From: Hypholoma sublateritium FD-334 SS-4
Lineage: Eukaryota; Basidiomycota; Agaricomycetes; Agaricales; Strophariaceae
Reading direction: 5' to 3'
NCBI GenBank assembly: GCA_000827495.1
Contig: KN817529.1
Coordinates: 310,001 to 374,000 of the forward strand
DNA: 64,000 nt
Shown here piece by piece: positions 46,512 to 58,779 of this stretch. The notes below the pieces were generated by a model. It made no database searches. It was not told where the DNA came from and worked only from the letters and a program-made list of their open reading frames with translations. A program made the translations under genes and the position numbers. Numbering within the stretch: the first letter of the stretch is position 1; each line of letters starts with the position of its first letter.

Positions 46512-47386
46512 ATGATCCACGCAGTCCTCATATGTGAGTCCGCCGCTGCGATTACCACCACAGGGGTGCCTTACCGGTTCGTCTAGTCAACACCTCCGGC
46601 GTCTCGCGACTGACCAAGTTCTACACGCCCCTTCACCAGTCCACGCAGACAGTCGTGCAGAAGATCTTCTCCCTCGTGAGCACGCGGCCGCCTGGGTTGT
46701 GCAACTTCCTCGATGCACCGGAGCTGGAGGAGTTCCTCGGTTTCAAGGGCGACGCCGACGAGCGGTGGCGCGTCGTGTACCGCAGCTACGCGACGCTCTT
46801 CTTCGTGTTCGTGGTCGACGGGGCCGAGAGCGAGCTTGGAATTCTCGATCTGATTCAGGTACGTAACGCAATACATCTCCGGCAGCGCACTCGGTCTCAT
46901 GCGTCCGTCATCTTCGCAGGTGCTCGTGGAATCTCTCGATCGCGCGTTCGAAAACGTCTGCGAACTGGATCTCGTGTTCCACTTCGACGAGGTAATCTGT
47001 TTTCCCAGTCCCAGAGAAGGTGGCGTTAGATGGCCGTGGCTGACTGCGCATAATTCTCAGGTCCACCACATCCTTGCAGAGATCATCCAAGGCGGACTTG
47101 TCTTGGAGACTAATGTTGAAGAGATTGACCTAGCAGGTATGCGGCCTTAACATCTTCCCACCCCGCTGGGAATGTCCATCCGTGCTTGCTTCATCGGGTA
47201 CTATTTTCGCCGTTAATTCTCTGCATCTATCACACAGTCCAAGAGGCCTCTCGAGCAAGAAAGGAATCGTTTGCGTCATCCAATCCGCTCTCCCTTGGCG
47301 GAGCTGGGCTAGGTACCCGAGGGAGCAATATGAAGACACCTCTGGGCTGGTTGACGGGGAAGTTAACTGGAGTAGGGGCGAGATAA
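46512..47386 (+). CDS. APS3: AP-3 complex sigma subunit
   Basis: Five exons (46512-46533, 46587-46858, 46920-46991, 47061-47136, 47238-47386) give 196 residues. The first exon is only 22 nt and encodes MIHAVLI, continuing FNTSGVSRLTKFY after the intron. The core has RWRVVYRSYATLFFVFVVDG, ESELGILDLIQ, LDRAFENVCELDLVFHFDE and HILAEIIQGGLVLETNVEEI. These are hallmarks of sigma adaptins, and the MIHAVLIFN start fits sigma-3 better than sigma-1 or sigma-2. AP-3 sorts cargo from Golgi or endosomes to the vacuole. A C-terminal tail of about 45 residues (QEASRARKESFASSN) is usual for fungal Aps3. Confidence 0.92.
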
Positions 47387-47744
47387 CTAGTTTTACATGC
47401 TGACGCTGCACTACTGCACCCAAGGGAAAGTGAATGGGCGGGATAGCCGGAAGTGCCAACATACACTCCCCGGTCGAATGCTGCCTCGTATTACATAGCC
47501 TATTCACAGGCCAATATTATTGCAAGATGAGCTTGGCCACGCAAGGTGATTTCGGTTTATTTAATATGGTGCGGTGATCTTTGACGTGTATATTGGTCGG
47601 CCCCGCGTTATGGGCAGTGTGTACGCACTCGCGTCGGGGCCTAATATAATCAAATGAACCAGTGGGAGATGCAAATGCTTCTGACCTATTACATTTGAAA
47701 CTGGCGATACACGGCATCGATTTAGGTCGGTGCAGGTGGCGGCG
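47387..47744. other. convergent intergenic region, APS3/MED6
   Basis: The 3' ends of the two genes face each other across about 360 bp. No gene is seen. Confidence 0.5.
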
Positions 47745-48854
47745 CTATGGAGGTACCTGAATGATAAAGTTAGCAAAGTTTTGGTCACTGATATACGTGG
47801 CACACACACGTTTCTTTTTCTTCTTCCCAGCGCCTGGCAGACCTTTAGGGCCGTCTTGGTATACCAACGCTCTGGACGATTCCTGTGGGATCGGAGCAGG
47901 CGTTGCCGATGAACGGATCGTGGTCGTAACGGGAGTGTCGGGTTCGTTCTCAGCAGGGAGCGCTACCGAGGAGGCGGTGAACGACATTTCAGAATGTGCC
48001 GCTGTTGTTCTCATAGCGTTCAGAAGCAGCATGTTATTTTTCTGCCTTTTGGGCGCGTCTGCGCGTTTTTCCGGGGGCACCTGGGGGTCCCCTGTGGCAT
48101 CCATCAGAGTAGATTCGGCCTCGGCGCCCTTCTTGCTTGTTTCCTCGGACAGCGTTGGGTCCGTGATAGGCCAAACGAACCCAGTACGCGGGGTGTAGTC
48201 GGGCCGGTGCTTCCGCAAACTATCCAGTGAGGATTGAAGAGCGGATAGCGACGTGAGCTGCAAAGAAGAATGAGTGAAGCGCATGGCATGAACGTAGAAA
48301 ATAAAACACCAGCCGATTGGATAACACTGTGTACACGTCTGGCGCCTGGTATATACGATTGTTCATGATAAAATAAGCCGCAAGAGGCCTCACTAACAGG
48401 GACCCGGATTATGGGATGCGGGCTGTGGAAGACAACGATAGGCACACCTTCATCTGCCGAGAGGCGCTCACGCTTCTGTATTACGAAGAACGCAGGCGGC
48501 TGCGCATGAACAACAGCGAACTCGACACCGGTGAACCGCCTGACGTTGTGTCGATGCCGGAATTGCAGAGACCATAGGTTCGGACCCACCTCAACTCAGC
48601 GGCTTCATCCTTGACTGCGACGCCAGTGTGCATGGTTTGCATGCGCAGCACCTGGTTGTTGCTCTGTTTATCGTAGAACATGGAGGTCGCGAAGTATTCG
48701 AACACGTTCTCCGAAGTCAAGGGCCCGTTCGCCTGACGCGCCCCGTTACTAGGCGAAGGCACTCAGGGCTACAGTGACGAACCTGTATCCACTCGTGCCA
48801 TATAAAAAACCGATGAGTGTAGTCGTCGGGAGGGTGGAGGTCATTTATATCCAT
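47745..48854 (-). CDS. MED6: Mediator of RNA polymerase II transcription subunit 6
   Basis: Five exons in frame from the ATG at 48854. The reading is MDINDLHPPDDYTHRFFIWH, then NVFEYFATSMFYDKQSNNQV, LRRFTGVEFAVVHAQPPAFF, VIQKRERLSADE, AAYFIMNNRIYQAPDVYTVL and LDSLRKHRPDYTPRTGFVWP. This is the conserved Med6 fold of the Mediator head module. The C-terminal ~130 residues are low-complexity and end in a lysine run (GKKKKKR), followed by VCATYISDQ in the simplest reading. A late intron beginning at GTGTGTGCC is possible and would change only the last residues. The start lies 202 bp from the divergent NRAMP start. Confidence 0.92.
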
Positions 48855-49056
48855 TGAGTATAGCTGAGGGGTGTAGCCAGAGGTATGGAGCGCCAAACAG
48901 CGTGGCGCGCGACCATAACACTGGTCCCTTTATAGCATTACACACGGGAAGCCTTTTCTTTTCACACCGCATTTCTATCCGTTATCCTGGTTTGACGCGC
49001 TTCATTATGGCCCTAAATCTCGCCCTGCCCACCTCAGTCCCCTTTCTTTCGGCAGT
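48855..49056. promoter_or_regulatory. divergent promoter region, MED6/NRAMP
   Basis: Only 202 bp separate the start codons of two divergently transcribed genes, so this is their shared promoter. CTTTATAGC near 48930 may serve as a core element for the plus-strand gene. Confidence 0.5.
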
Positions 49057-51235
49057 ATGCCATTTCCCAATGGCCGCGCCTCCACTGTCGTCGACAGAGT
49101 CAAAAACGTAGCCCGTACAGCGGTTCATCATGTTAAACGGCATGTCGGTGTTGGCATCATATGCTCCGTAGCGTATTTCGACCCGTATGTCTGCTGGAGA
49201 AAACGCATATACGTCGCTGACTGGCTGCTTTACAGCGGAAACTGGAGCGTCGATCTCCAAGCGGGGTCCAGCTTTGGCTATCGACCCATGCTTTTTGTCA
49301 TCCTGATGGCAGGCTTGGGAGCGGTCGTTCTTCAGGCTAGGGTGCATTCACCCACCCTCTCAGAAAATTCCCTGACTAGTTTCTGCAATTCTAGACACTG
49401 TCCGCCAAACTAGGCTGCGTAACAGGGCTCGGTCAGCGCCATTCGCTGATGTCATATATCTTTCTGAACGCTCCGGTGTAGATCTCGCTAGCCACTGCAG
49501 GCTGCTTCTCCACGATCATCCACGGCACCCCAAGCTTGTCCGACGATGCGTCCTTTATCCGCTCTACGTGCTCGCAGAGATTGCTATTATTTCCACTGAC
49601 CTCGCCGAATTATTGGGCTCTGCCATTGGTTTCTGCTTGCTTTTCCCGAAACTACCGTTATGGGCTGGGGTGGTCCTCACAGCTGCCGATGTCCTGGTAT
49701 TTTTATCATTCAGTGACCCAACACGCTCCCATGGGCGACCTGTCCGAGTGTTCGAGTACACGATTATAGCTCTGGTGAGCATATTTTAAACAGAACGCGG
49801 CTAAATGGGACATCTCCTTATCACTTGGCAATCGAGGTCTTCGCCGTGTTCGGATGTTTCGTTGCACTGCTCGTCAAAGCAGGTCCAGTTTGGTCACAGG
49901 TCTTCATGGGATTTCTCCCCGACAAAGGTCTATTCCAGTCCGATCCTGATGCCGTATATGCAGGTAAACTTGGTATCGCCCTCGCTTTTGCACGGAACAC
50001 TGACACTGTAGACCCCGGCGCTCAGCTGTAGGAATACTCGGTGCGACTGTCATGCCGCATGCGCTGTTTTTGGGCTCCTCCCTGGCCACGCAGGACCGCG
50101 TCTCAGACGTACACCCGGACGAAATATCACCGTCATTGCCGCCGCTGAACAGGGCGCCGCTCATGACACGGCTTCGCCAGTTCGTCCGCCCGCTGTTCCG
50201 CGTTACACGCGCCGACCGTGCTGCCTCGGCGATCGATTACCGTTCCAAGCACGGCGAGCGCCAAAACAACCCGTATAGCTTCATCCGCGCGCACCTCTCG
50301 CACGGCGTCACGGACGTCGTTGCGAGTCTTCTCGCGCTTGCTGTTCCCATTAACTCCGCGTCGGTGCAGCCTATTCTCCTCGCCCCTTATCTCACTGATG
50401 TGCGTTGCCCGCAGGATCTTGATTCTCGCGGCTGCTGTCTTCTTCCACGGCGAGATGCGCGGCAGGCCTGCAGGCCTGTTTGACGCGCACGCGCTAATCA
50501 AAGAGCGGCTCGGTGACGGTCAGTCCCCATATCCTATTAATAGCCGCGCGCGCTCACGCCTCCGGCGAACCAGGCGCCGCCGTCGTATTCGCGCTCGCGC
50601 TCGTGTGTGCCGGACAGACGTCGAGCATCACGGTCACCCTCGCCGGGCAAATTGTGTCCGAGGGCTTCATCGAGTGGAAAGTTTCCGTGCGTAGCCCTCC
50701 CTCGCCTGCGCCGCGCCGGCTTACTGACCGCCCCGCCCCACAGCCGTTCTTCCGGCGGCTGCTTACGCGCTGCATCAGCCTCGTCCCGTCGGTCATAGTC
50801 GCGGTGGCCGTCGGGCAGAACGGGATCAATACACTGCTCGTTGCGTCGCAGGTCGTGCTCTCCGTCGTGCTCCCGTTCGTCGCCTTCCCGCTGATCTACC
50901 TCACATCGCGCAAGGTCGTCATGCGCGTTCCACGACCGCGCGATGCACTCATCGAGACCGAGACCGAGAGCAAGGAGGACGCGGCGGCACCCACGGACGC
51001 CGTGCCTGAGGTAGGCATTTCACAGGCACAAGTCAACCTCGAGATGGAATTCAAGGAGACGATTATAAAGACGGCTATGGAGTCCGCAGAGGTTATGCCG
51101 GTTGAGGCCGATGAATTTATAGACTACAGCAACACTCGCTGGCTGGCCACCATCTCGTACGTCATCTGGTGTGTGATTGTGGTGGCGAATGCCTATGCTA
51201 TCGTCATGTTATTCTTGCGCCAAGGCACTGTATAA
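49057..51235 (+). CDS. NRAMP-family divalent metal transporter (Smf type)
   Basis: A multi-exon gene of about 560 residues. TM1 has the metal-binding signature FDPGNWSVDLQAG, split by an intron. Later segments are LAEIAIISTDLAELLGSAI, PLWAGVVLTAADVLVFL, VFGCFVALLVKAGPVWSQV and the TM6 motif GATVMPHALFLGS. The second half has GQTSSITVTLAGQIVSEGF, VGQNGINTLLVASQVVLSV and a final segment ISYVIWCVIVVANAYAIVML. NRAMP proteins move manganese, iron and related ions with protons across plasma or endosomal membranes. A cytoplasmic insertion (LRQFVRPLFRVTRADRA) is typical of fungal members. The intron after AVVLQ has GT-AG (GGGTGC, adding Ala-Arg) or GC-AG (GCTAGG) as possible donors; the latter fits family spacing better. 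Confidence 0.92.
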
Positions 51236-51941
51236 CTACCTAGTTCCTAACATGTATTGCTTTGCTATCGTTATTTGTATATAAGAACATTATCCTGCTA
51301 CATACTCACTTCAGCCTCATTTGAATCGCTAGGCAGTTCAAGCAAGTACATATCTATTATTATCCGCCATACGGTTACCACTGCTGGTGTTTCACTCAAA
51401 TCTCGATCACAATTTCACTCACAAAACTCTTCTATGCAACACAAACTCGCTTGGTATTTTAAACTAGATAGAACATCACAAAATCAATGGGCAGGCGCAG
51501 GTAAAAGTTTCAAAGACAACAAAGACAAACACTAGCAGCTTATCAATGATCGACACAGAAGAAAACAAGACGCAAAGAGATAGAGTAGATAAAGAGCATA
51601 TAGAAGGAAAGACGACTCCACATATTCAGCAAGTGTTTCTTTTGGAAATAACGCGAAAGGGTGTGGTATATAAAAGAGGGAGGATATTCATATCGAGATC
51701 ACGTCCGTCGCGGGGCCGAGCAACAGATACTACGACGGTACGAAACGTGATACAACGAATGACGCAGGGCGGGACAGCGAACTTATGCGCAATGATGCAA
51801 ATAAGTCGTACATAAAATCACTGACACGCGACTGACGGGGTTGCAAGCAAGTGCCTATAACGACGATATCAATAGTGTTTCACAATATATGAGAACGAGT
51901 TACTCACAGGAAAGAGGCTAAATATAAGCGTGGAGACTCAT
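51236..51941. other. convergent intergenic region
   Basis: AT-rich sequence between the NRAMP and zinc-finger gene 3' ends. Short ORFs occur, with no supported gene. It probably includes a long 3' UTR of the zinc-finger gene. Confidence 0.4.
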
Positions 51942-53040
51942 TTACTTGATGTCGTGGCAATCGCAGTCGACGTTTCGGCCTACCCAGCCCTTGCCACACG
52001 TATCACACCAAGACCGAGATCCGCTTTCGACGCCAATAGGCTTCTTCGATGTAGGAAGAAGGGAGGCGCTGACAGATTCGTCGCGGTGAATGCTGATGAG
52101 ATGACGTCCAAGATCGTGCTTCCGACTGAACGACCGACCACAGGAGCGTTGAGGACAGACATGGGGCTTCAACCTGTTGGGGTCATGCGTAGCCATGTGA
52201 GTCTTTAAATTATAGGCACGAGCGAAAGCTGGAAAATAGAATGTCAACCATGTGGCTGAGCAACGAACATGACGTGTACATACCTCGGGGACATGCCGCA
52301 CATCGGTACTTCTTGCGAGGGTCGCCTTTGTAATCATCAGCAGGTTCCGGTGATACCGACGCCATGGTGGGTAATTGAGAGGATATATGCAATGGCGACA
52401 CAGTCGGATGGCCATGAGAAGAGGCGTATCCATAATAATCGGATGACGAGGAAGAACCACGCCTACTAGGAGGACCGTAGTCAGAAAAGCTCGTGCGCGC
52501 TGCGTAGGACTTGTTGTTGCCGACATTCAGGGCAACAGGAGGACTGCGCGGTGGGGTCGGAGGAAGCGCCCCGAAGGAGGTAGGGTCGTTGACATCATCC
52601 ATGATATTGATGCTTGATGGGATACTGTACTCAGAGCCGACGCGGACTCGCTGGAAGTCCATGTCGAGATCAGCAAAATCGAAGAGCTGCGAGTTATTGA
52701 CGGCGGCGGGAGCGTAGGGGCTGATTTGCTCGTTGTAAAGGGACTCCGAGTGGGAAGACAAAGAGTCGTAAGACTGGGACTGGGAGGAGACGGTTATGGT
52801 GGAAAGTGGGCCTTGCCACTGAGTCTGCTCAGGCCTAAAGAGGCTGTAGTCCACAGTCAATAGCTGAAGCTGATCTGGGAAGGCAGCCAAATTAGAGTCG
52901 ATATCGGACTCGAAGAGATCGGGATGGGGGGCGACGACATCCGAAGGGGAGTTAAATGAGAAAAAGTCGAAGCTCTGCTGCTTGGCGAGCTCGTTGTTGT
53001 ACGTGTCGAAAGCATGCGCATACGACTGTGCTTCAGACAT
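51942..53040 (-). CDS. C2H2 zinc-finger transcription factor
   Basis: Two exons, 53040-52284 and 52228-51942, give 347 residues. The N-terminal ~230 residues are Ser/Pro/Asp-rich and look like an activation region (QSFDFFSFNSPSDVV, FADLDMDFQRVRVG). The first zinc finger, YRCAACPRAFARAYNLKTHM, is split by the intron. The second is HVCPQRSCGRSFSRKHDLGR followed by HLISIH. After them come a linker and a Cys-rich tail (WCDTCGKGWVGRNVDCDCHD) that may bind metal too. The layout of two tandem C2H2 fingers near the C-terminus is common in fungal regulators of growth and development. I cannot name an orthologue. A long upstream region suggests its own complex promoter. Confidence 0.88.
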
Positions 53041-53623
53041 TGTTAATGTTTACTGCTGCGGCAGGGGAGGACAGAGTCAGAGGGGGAGATGGAGGTTGGG
53101 AAGAAACAGAGGTCAATCCGCTGTCTCTCCATATACAGGTGCTGCGCACTTATGTAAGCATCCCCATTCGTCTTTTCGCCCACACGGCGTCTTCTTGCCA
53201 CCATTGGGACCGCCTCCCACGCTTTTTCCAGCCGTGCTCCAGCCTCTCGATCTCAAGCCAAGCACATTGCATTTGCATTGCATGCGAACATCATGCCCAA
53301 TGTTCTCCCTTTTGCCAATCGAAAACACAGTTTCAAGCCTCCCTTCTTCCCATTCCTACCTGCTCTTTCTCTCAGATCGGTATCAACTGCGCCGAGTGAC
53401 TCTCATCACGTCGCCGATGCGTCCGTACATACGTGGAGCGCGCCGACAAAACTTCGTATCACCGATTCTTAACAATATATATTGTTTTGACAAATCGACC
53501 TGACCGTTGCACAGCCAACGGCCATCTCAGCCGGTTCTCATGACAATCCGCAGTAGCTGACAAGCTGATTGTCCCGAAATCCCGGCCATACGCCATGTCT
53601 TACAAAGTAGTTAATTGATAATC
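53041..53623. other. upstream region between zinc-finger gene and tRNA
   Basis: Pyrimidine-rich sequence on the plus strand, expected to hold the promoter and 5' UTR of the zinc-finger gene. The open frames in it have no motifs. Confidence 0.4.
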
Positions 53624-53718
53624 GCCCGCCTAGCTCAATCGGATAGAGCGTCAGACTCTTAGGCGGGTTAGATCGTAAGATCATCTGAAGGCTGCGAGTT
53701 CGACCCTCGCGGTGGGCT
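53624..53718 (+). tRNA. tRNA-Lys (CTT) with a 21-nt intron
   Basis: The acceptor stem GCCCGCC pairs with GGTGGGC (one G-U). The D arm is AGCTCAATCGGATAGAGC and the T arm is GCGAGTTCGACCCTCGC. The anticodon stem TCAGA/TCTGA encloses the loop CTCTTAA with anticodon CTT. A 21-nt intron at 53662-53682 follows position 37, the standard site for nuclear tRNA introns. A T-run about 6 bp downstream can end Pol III transcription. Confidence 0.95.
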
Positions 53719-53863
53719 AATAATTTTGCTTTTCTTTATACCCTGATGTCATAGAATCGTCACCTACTAAACTTACTCTAGTAACTGTAAGTTGAAGTAA
53801 CAAGTATCAACTTAAACTATGCTTTGCAGCTTATGCTCGTTACAAGTTTACAACACAACTTCC

Positions 53864-55880
53864 ATGGTCTTTCGGAAGGACTACAACACAGAAATGGATA
53901 GCGAAGCTGCCCGTATTGCTGCTGCAGTGCTCATTCAGCGCCTATGGCGAGGACGGAAGAACAAAGCTAAAGACGAACACATGACAAGCGAGGCTCGATG
54001 GGAGGACGCGGCAAATAGTGCAAGACTCGAAGTAAGTAGGGCGAAGTTATGGGCTACTACCTCCGGCCTCGATGGGCGATTAAATGCCCTATTATTCACG
54101 CCGATGATCTACAGGTGAATAGAAACGCGGCCATCAATGGTAGAAATAGTCCCCTCCAACGTTGGAGACGCGCCGCATTTTTTGTGGGTCAATTAGCCAG
54201 ATCAGACAATATGCTGCAGGACGGTGGCATCGACATTGAGGCCGACGATAAGCTGCTCGAGACGCAGCATTGGTTAGAGCTAATTGACGGGTGCGGGCTT
54301 TTTCATATATACGTACCTTGTGAAAGGACTAAGAAAAACTTTCTTTTAGAAAACATCGGTATGGTTCTAATCGTTGAGTTGGCCGATATTTCTCACCTCC
54401 GTTCTGCAACGCGCAAACTGATACAAAATAACAGTCAAAGTGAGCCACGAGTTCTTGTGCACTCAGTGCTACTAGACGAACACCTCTCAGTGGTACCATA
54501 AAAAATGGCAAGACGACGACACAAGGGAGAATTTCTTTCATTGGTGAGCGCGATAATGCCCTTTTGCCTTGACCTTATTCAAATGGCTCTATGCTAGGCT
54601 CAACCAAGGCCAAGGAAAAAATGTATCCCTCGATCAATGTCCCCGCGAACGATTAGAAAGCGAGGTACGCTCGATCTCGACTATCTTGGATGTCACCTAA
54701 TTTTGTTATACTAGCGTATACTGTGAATTTCTTTCGTCTATATTTTTGACAATGCACTGACCAGAAACCGATCATCGCGCCATCAAGTTACCTCTCGGCC
54801 GAACAGCGTAAGTCAGATTCCATCAATATGCGCCACATGAAATACCCAACTAGGTATAAACATATCCATATAGGTCTCAACTACCTCGTCAAGGTCAATG
54901 TGGAGGGGAAGCTCTACTGGGCCAAGAATAACCAGCTTGTCGACACGACCGCAGGGGATTGGAAGGACGCAGGAGCAGGCCATGGAATTGTCCCGGAGAG
55001 CCTCCCCACCTGGCGTCGGCCGTTCCATGCTGCCGCACAGCCTGGGTGCTCGGACGCAGACGCAGGTGACCAGGTTAAAGACGCGACACACTACGTTGGA
55101 TCCCCGAAGGGAAAGTATACCTGGTCGAGGTATTTGCGAGAGCGGTTCATCCGCCACGGAATGATGCAGCGCCTGCTGAGGAAGATGGTCAAACGCAATA
55201 CCTGGATTTACGTCTCGGTAGTTGTTTCACTTGCAAAACTATGATTAGAATATTGAGCATCATCTTTTCAGGACAAACACTGTAGGCCCATGATAATGTA
55301 CGCCTGTAAATCAATGTCAATACTAAGCTACCCGTGTGACTAGTCAATGTCTTCATCGGGATTAAAGGTTCGCGTCCTATCTCCCTGTATTATATACTGC
55401 GGGTCTTTGAACAATACGCACATGGTGTTTATCAGAAACGGGCACTTTTCAGCACTCGACATTTACCTCCGGCGGAATAGTGACGTCCGCTGGTCTTATC
55501 TCCGTCAAACAAGGAGTCGTACACACACTCTCCCCATTATCCGGGCATTACAGGACATCCGACAATGCTAGTGCACATCCATTTGTTTCAGAAAGATACT
55601 TACGTGAACATTTTTCATCAGCACTTCCACAAGTTTATCGACGTTCTGACCGACTACGGCGTCGATATGCACAAAGTGCGCATCAGTGAAGCTGAGGCGG
55701 CATTGTGGGGGTAATTATTTTCCCCCGACGTCGCAGCAACTTCGCACTGATGTGAGTATACTTAGCGTGGAGCATATGAAAAAGTTCAAGGCGGCCAAAA
55801 AGCATGCTGCGTCCGCAGGCAAAGCGAAGATGAAGGAGTCATCTCGCGATGCAAAAGGCGCGGCGCCAACCCTCAATTAG
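53864..55880 (+). CDS. IQ-motif protein of an agaricomycete-specific type, possibly decaying
   Basis: The protein begins MVFRKDYNTEMDSEAARIAA and has an IQ calmodulin-binding motif, AAAVLIQRLWRGRKNKA. Next come PLQRWRRAAFFVGQLARSD, ETQHWLELIDG, KHRYGSNL and WYHKKWQDDDTRENFFHW. Then follow KNVSLDQCPRERLESE, RLNYLVKVNVEGKLYWAKNN and RFIRHGMMQRLLRKMVKRNT. The end has GLISVKQGVVHTLSPLSGHY, DVLTDYGVDMHKVRISEAEA and a Lys-rich tail. Most junctions are canonical. Between YGSN and WYHKKW (54.37-54.49 kb), however, no donor/acceptor pair keeps the frame. The junction RTSDN|HFHKF needs a GC-AG intron (GCTAGT donor). The gene is either recently broken or contains non-standard introns. Function is unknown; calmodulin binding is implied by the IQ motif. 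Confidence 0.65.
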
Positions 55881-56558
55881 CATCATTTCTCCAACTGTGG
55901 ACGTCACTCATCATTTGTTTTTATGCCTTCCTGGGCACGGGATACCCATATCTCTATAATACCACCATTTGTTATGCGGATTGCAGATATCACCCGCAGT
56001 ACTTGCTTGATATATTGATTTCTGTTGGATTTCGGTCCAGCCGTTTATTCGAAAGACTGCGGTATCAGGATCCAGGAACATGTCACGAATGCCGAATAGG
56101 CTTCGACTTCACTGACATATACATACTGACTTCAGTTAACCACATGGGCGCTAATTCGAGTGGTGCCATGGAACACGCGAGGCGCAGCGCCGCGCAGCCT
56201 GCTGTGGATTCTGACATATTCCGACAAGTTCTGTGAACCTCAAATTACGAGCGCTCAGCTACTCCGCCAGTTTGTCTGTCGGTCCCATATGCCTCTAATT
56301 TACCTCGTGGTGATTATAGGATGACGGGGCCGCAGCACGCCCTGATATTTTTATCGGAGATCGCAGTAAAAAAATCATGTGATGGCGTTTTCAATTAGTA
56401 TGGGGTAGTTATTATATGACAAGGTTAACTAAAATATGAAGTGAAGAGTATAAGTAGTGCGTGCGTGTTCTGGAACCACAGTATAAGAATAAGAATAAAT
56501 ATGACAAAACTTAACACCGAGGGCCGCAGGCATGAACCTCCACATTGCACCTGCTCCG
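55881..56558. other. intergenic region without a supported gene
   Basis: No gene seen between the IQ-motif gene and the first P450. Short ORFs have no motif. Confidence 0.4.
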
Positions 56559-58779
56559 TCAGAAAAACAAATCCATCTTCGCATCTTCGATAAGTTGGAT
56601 AGAAACCTTGGAACGAGGCGTTATCTTCGCCATAAACGGCTCAGGGTGACTGCGATCTTTGAGTGTCGACACACAGGTGTTAAAAACATTGAATACTGAC
56701 CTAACAACTCCGTCTGTAGCCTTGATTAAGGGCTCTATCGGGACGCCGTCTGCACCGAGAGCCTTGCTGATATTGTATGTGGCTAGAATAGATGACACAA
56801 CCATCCGTACGGATTGCATTGCAAGATGCCGTCCAGGGCAGATTCTGCGCAGCAGCTTGTTATGAGTTAAAAACAGACGGACAAAGAATAAAGACATACC
56901 GTCGACCAAATCCGAATCCGCCTGCGAAGGTAGGGTCTGGTTGGCGGTCGAAGCTAATTTTTCCGTCATGTAAGAATCGCTCTGGGTTGAACCTGAAAGG
57001 GTCAGGGTAGATTTCCTCGTCGTGAAAGATTGCCCTAGAGATCGGTACATAAATCTCTGCTGTAATAATTGAAAGAAAAAAAGAATGGGCACTCACCATG
57101 CATTGACAGTGATAGTGGCACCTGTATACGGTAAGAAGTTCGTTGCGAATGGAAGATAATCAACCTACCGGCAGGAATTCGGTGTCCGTTGTATTCGTCC
57201 TCGGATAGTGCTTGGTGGGGGAGAGCTAAGATGTCCTTGTGAGCGTTTGTCCATCCTGACGAAGACATCACATACCCAGCGGAGCAACAGAATGCCACCG
57301 CAGTGTTTCTAAAAGGACGGCTTGAAGATACGGCAGTGTGTCTATGTCATCGTGTCCAGGTAACTTTGACCCGCCTGTAATCTGGTCGATTTCCTCTTGA
57401 GCTCTCTTTTGAATTTCCGGGTAATGCGCCATAGCCAGAACCCATGCAGTTATCAGAGCTGCAGTCTATAAGGTGAAACATAAATCAGTAAGGCTGGCCT
57501 CAAGTTCTGCGACGTCAGCGCACGCTATCTGATCCGGCTAAATCAAACAAATTAGGGAATGTTATACGCGAGAAGACAAGAAAAGCGGAATACCCAGGTA
57601 AACAATTGCAGCACAGTTTCTAACCACTTCTTCATCCTCTTTTGAGACTGGTGTGGTTTTATCCAGATTATCAGATACAAATGATCGTCGAGCGCTCCCA
57701 TCAGCCTGAACAAAGGTTAGTATATGAGAGCTGGAAGAGGCACGAGAGAATCAACTACCATTGACGCCTTGACACCCTTAAACGGAATGTCACGAAGGTC
57801 CCGTACCTTTTGTGAATCAGTTTCGACATGTCGCTTGAAGCTTGCACCTGGTATCCATGCTGAAAAGAAGCTTCAGGCCACTTTCTTTGTTGTAGTAAAA
57901 TAATGCTAAATACCTGGAACATGCTTCAAAGCAGGCATAAATTCAACAAGGAAAGATCCAGTGGCATGGATTGCATGTATGAGAGGCTCAATGGCCCGCT
58001 GCACTGATCGGATATAGAAATCATTATCTGACTTCACTTCATGGCCATATGCTGCATGTAAGACCACAGATCCAACATATCTGAGAGATGGCATGAATAT
58101 TGACCACTGGATCGATTGAAACAAACACAACATACTGCCGAATGTGTGCAATAAAATCAGCTGGAGAAGCGGAAAATTGATCAAGAAGAGTAATGGCCAT
58201 TTTCCTCTGAAACGGGCTGAAAACCGAGATATATTTCGGCTGAAAATATTGGAAAAACATTTTTCGATGTTTCCTTGTGGGACATATAGTAAGCTTTCTG
58301 AGAATCATTGCTCCGTTCAGCAGGTGAGCTTACCTCCATCGTTCGTTATATGGCATGTGAGCGAAATCCCATTCCCAACCTAACAGCTCGTCTGCCATAA
58401 CCTAAGATATGTTAGACCCATGCTATAAACCGTGAAACAGAGACGAGTCACAAACCATACGTGGGCGACTTGAGAAATTAGACGAGCGATTATCCAGCAA
58501 GTCTTTGGCCGCCTGCAACGAATTCAGGATAATGGTAGTCTTTCCTAAAACAGTGAAAGAGGAAACGGGTCCGTATTTCTCTTTCCATTCGGCATATGCT
58601 AGCCAGGGATAGCGGTGGGGAAGCCCATACATATTTCCGATGACTGGATATCCCTTGGGACCGGGTGGAAGTGGAAGGTTTTTGTTTTTGTTTAGCTTGA
58701 TCCAGAGATTCAGAACAAACGAAGTAATTCCGATTAACAAGATAGAATGCCATGTAGAAGAAGAGAAAGCGGGAACCAT
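56559..58779 (-). CDS. cytochrome P450 monooxygenase, copy 1
   Basis: A multi-exon gene from the ATG at 58779 (MVPAFSSSTWHSILLIG). An N-terminal membrane anchor is followed by the hinge LPLPPGPKGYPVIGNMYG. Further landmarks are VMADELLGWEWDFAHMPY, the I-helix AGSDST (split by an intron), the ExxR region VLLETLRWHSVAPLG, FNPERFLHDGKISFD and the haem loop GGFGFGRRICPGRHLA with its Cys ligand. The stop is at 56561-56559. These are all parts of an ER-bound class II P450. The overall pattern is that of the large agaricomycete families related to O-methylsterigmatocystin oxidoreductase; substrate unknown. It shares exon layout and sequence with the next two P450s, so the three arose by tandem duplication. 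Confidence 0.9.

Noticed and set aside
47761..48198. Plus-strand frame of 145 codons
   Set aside because: It is antisense to the MED6 C-terminal exon.
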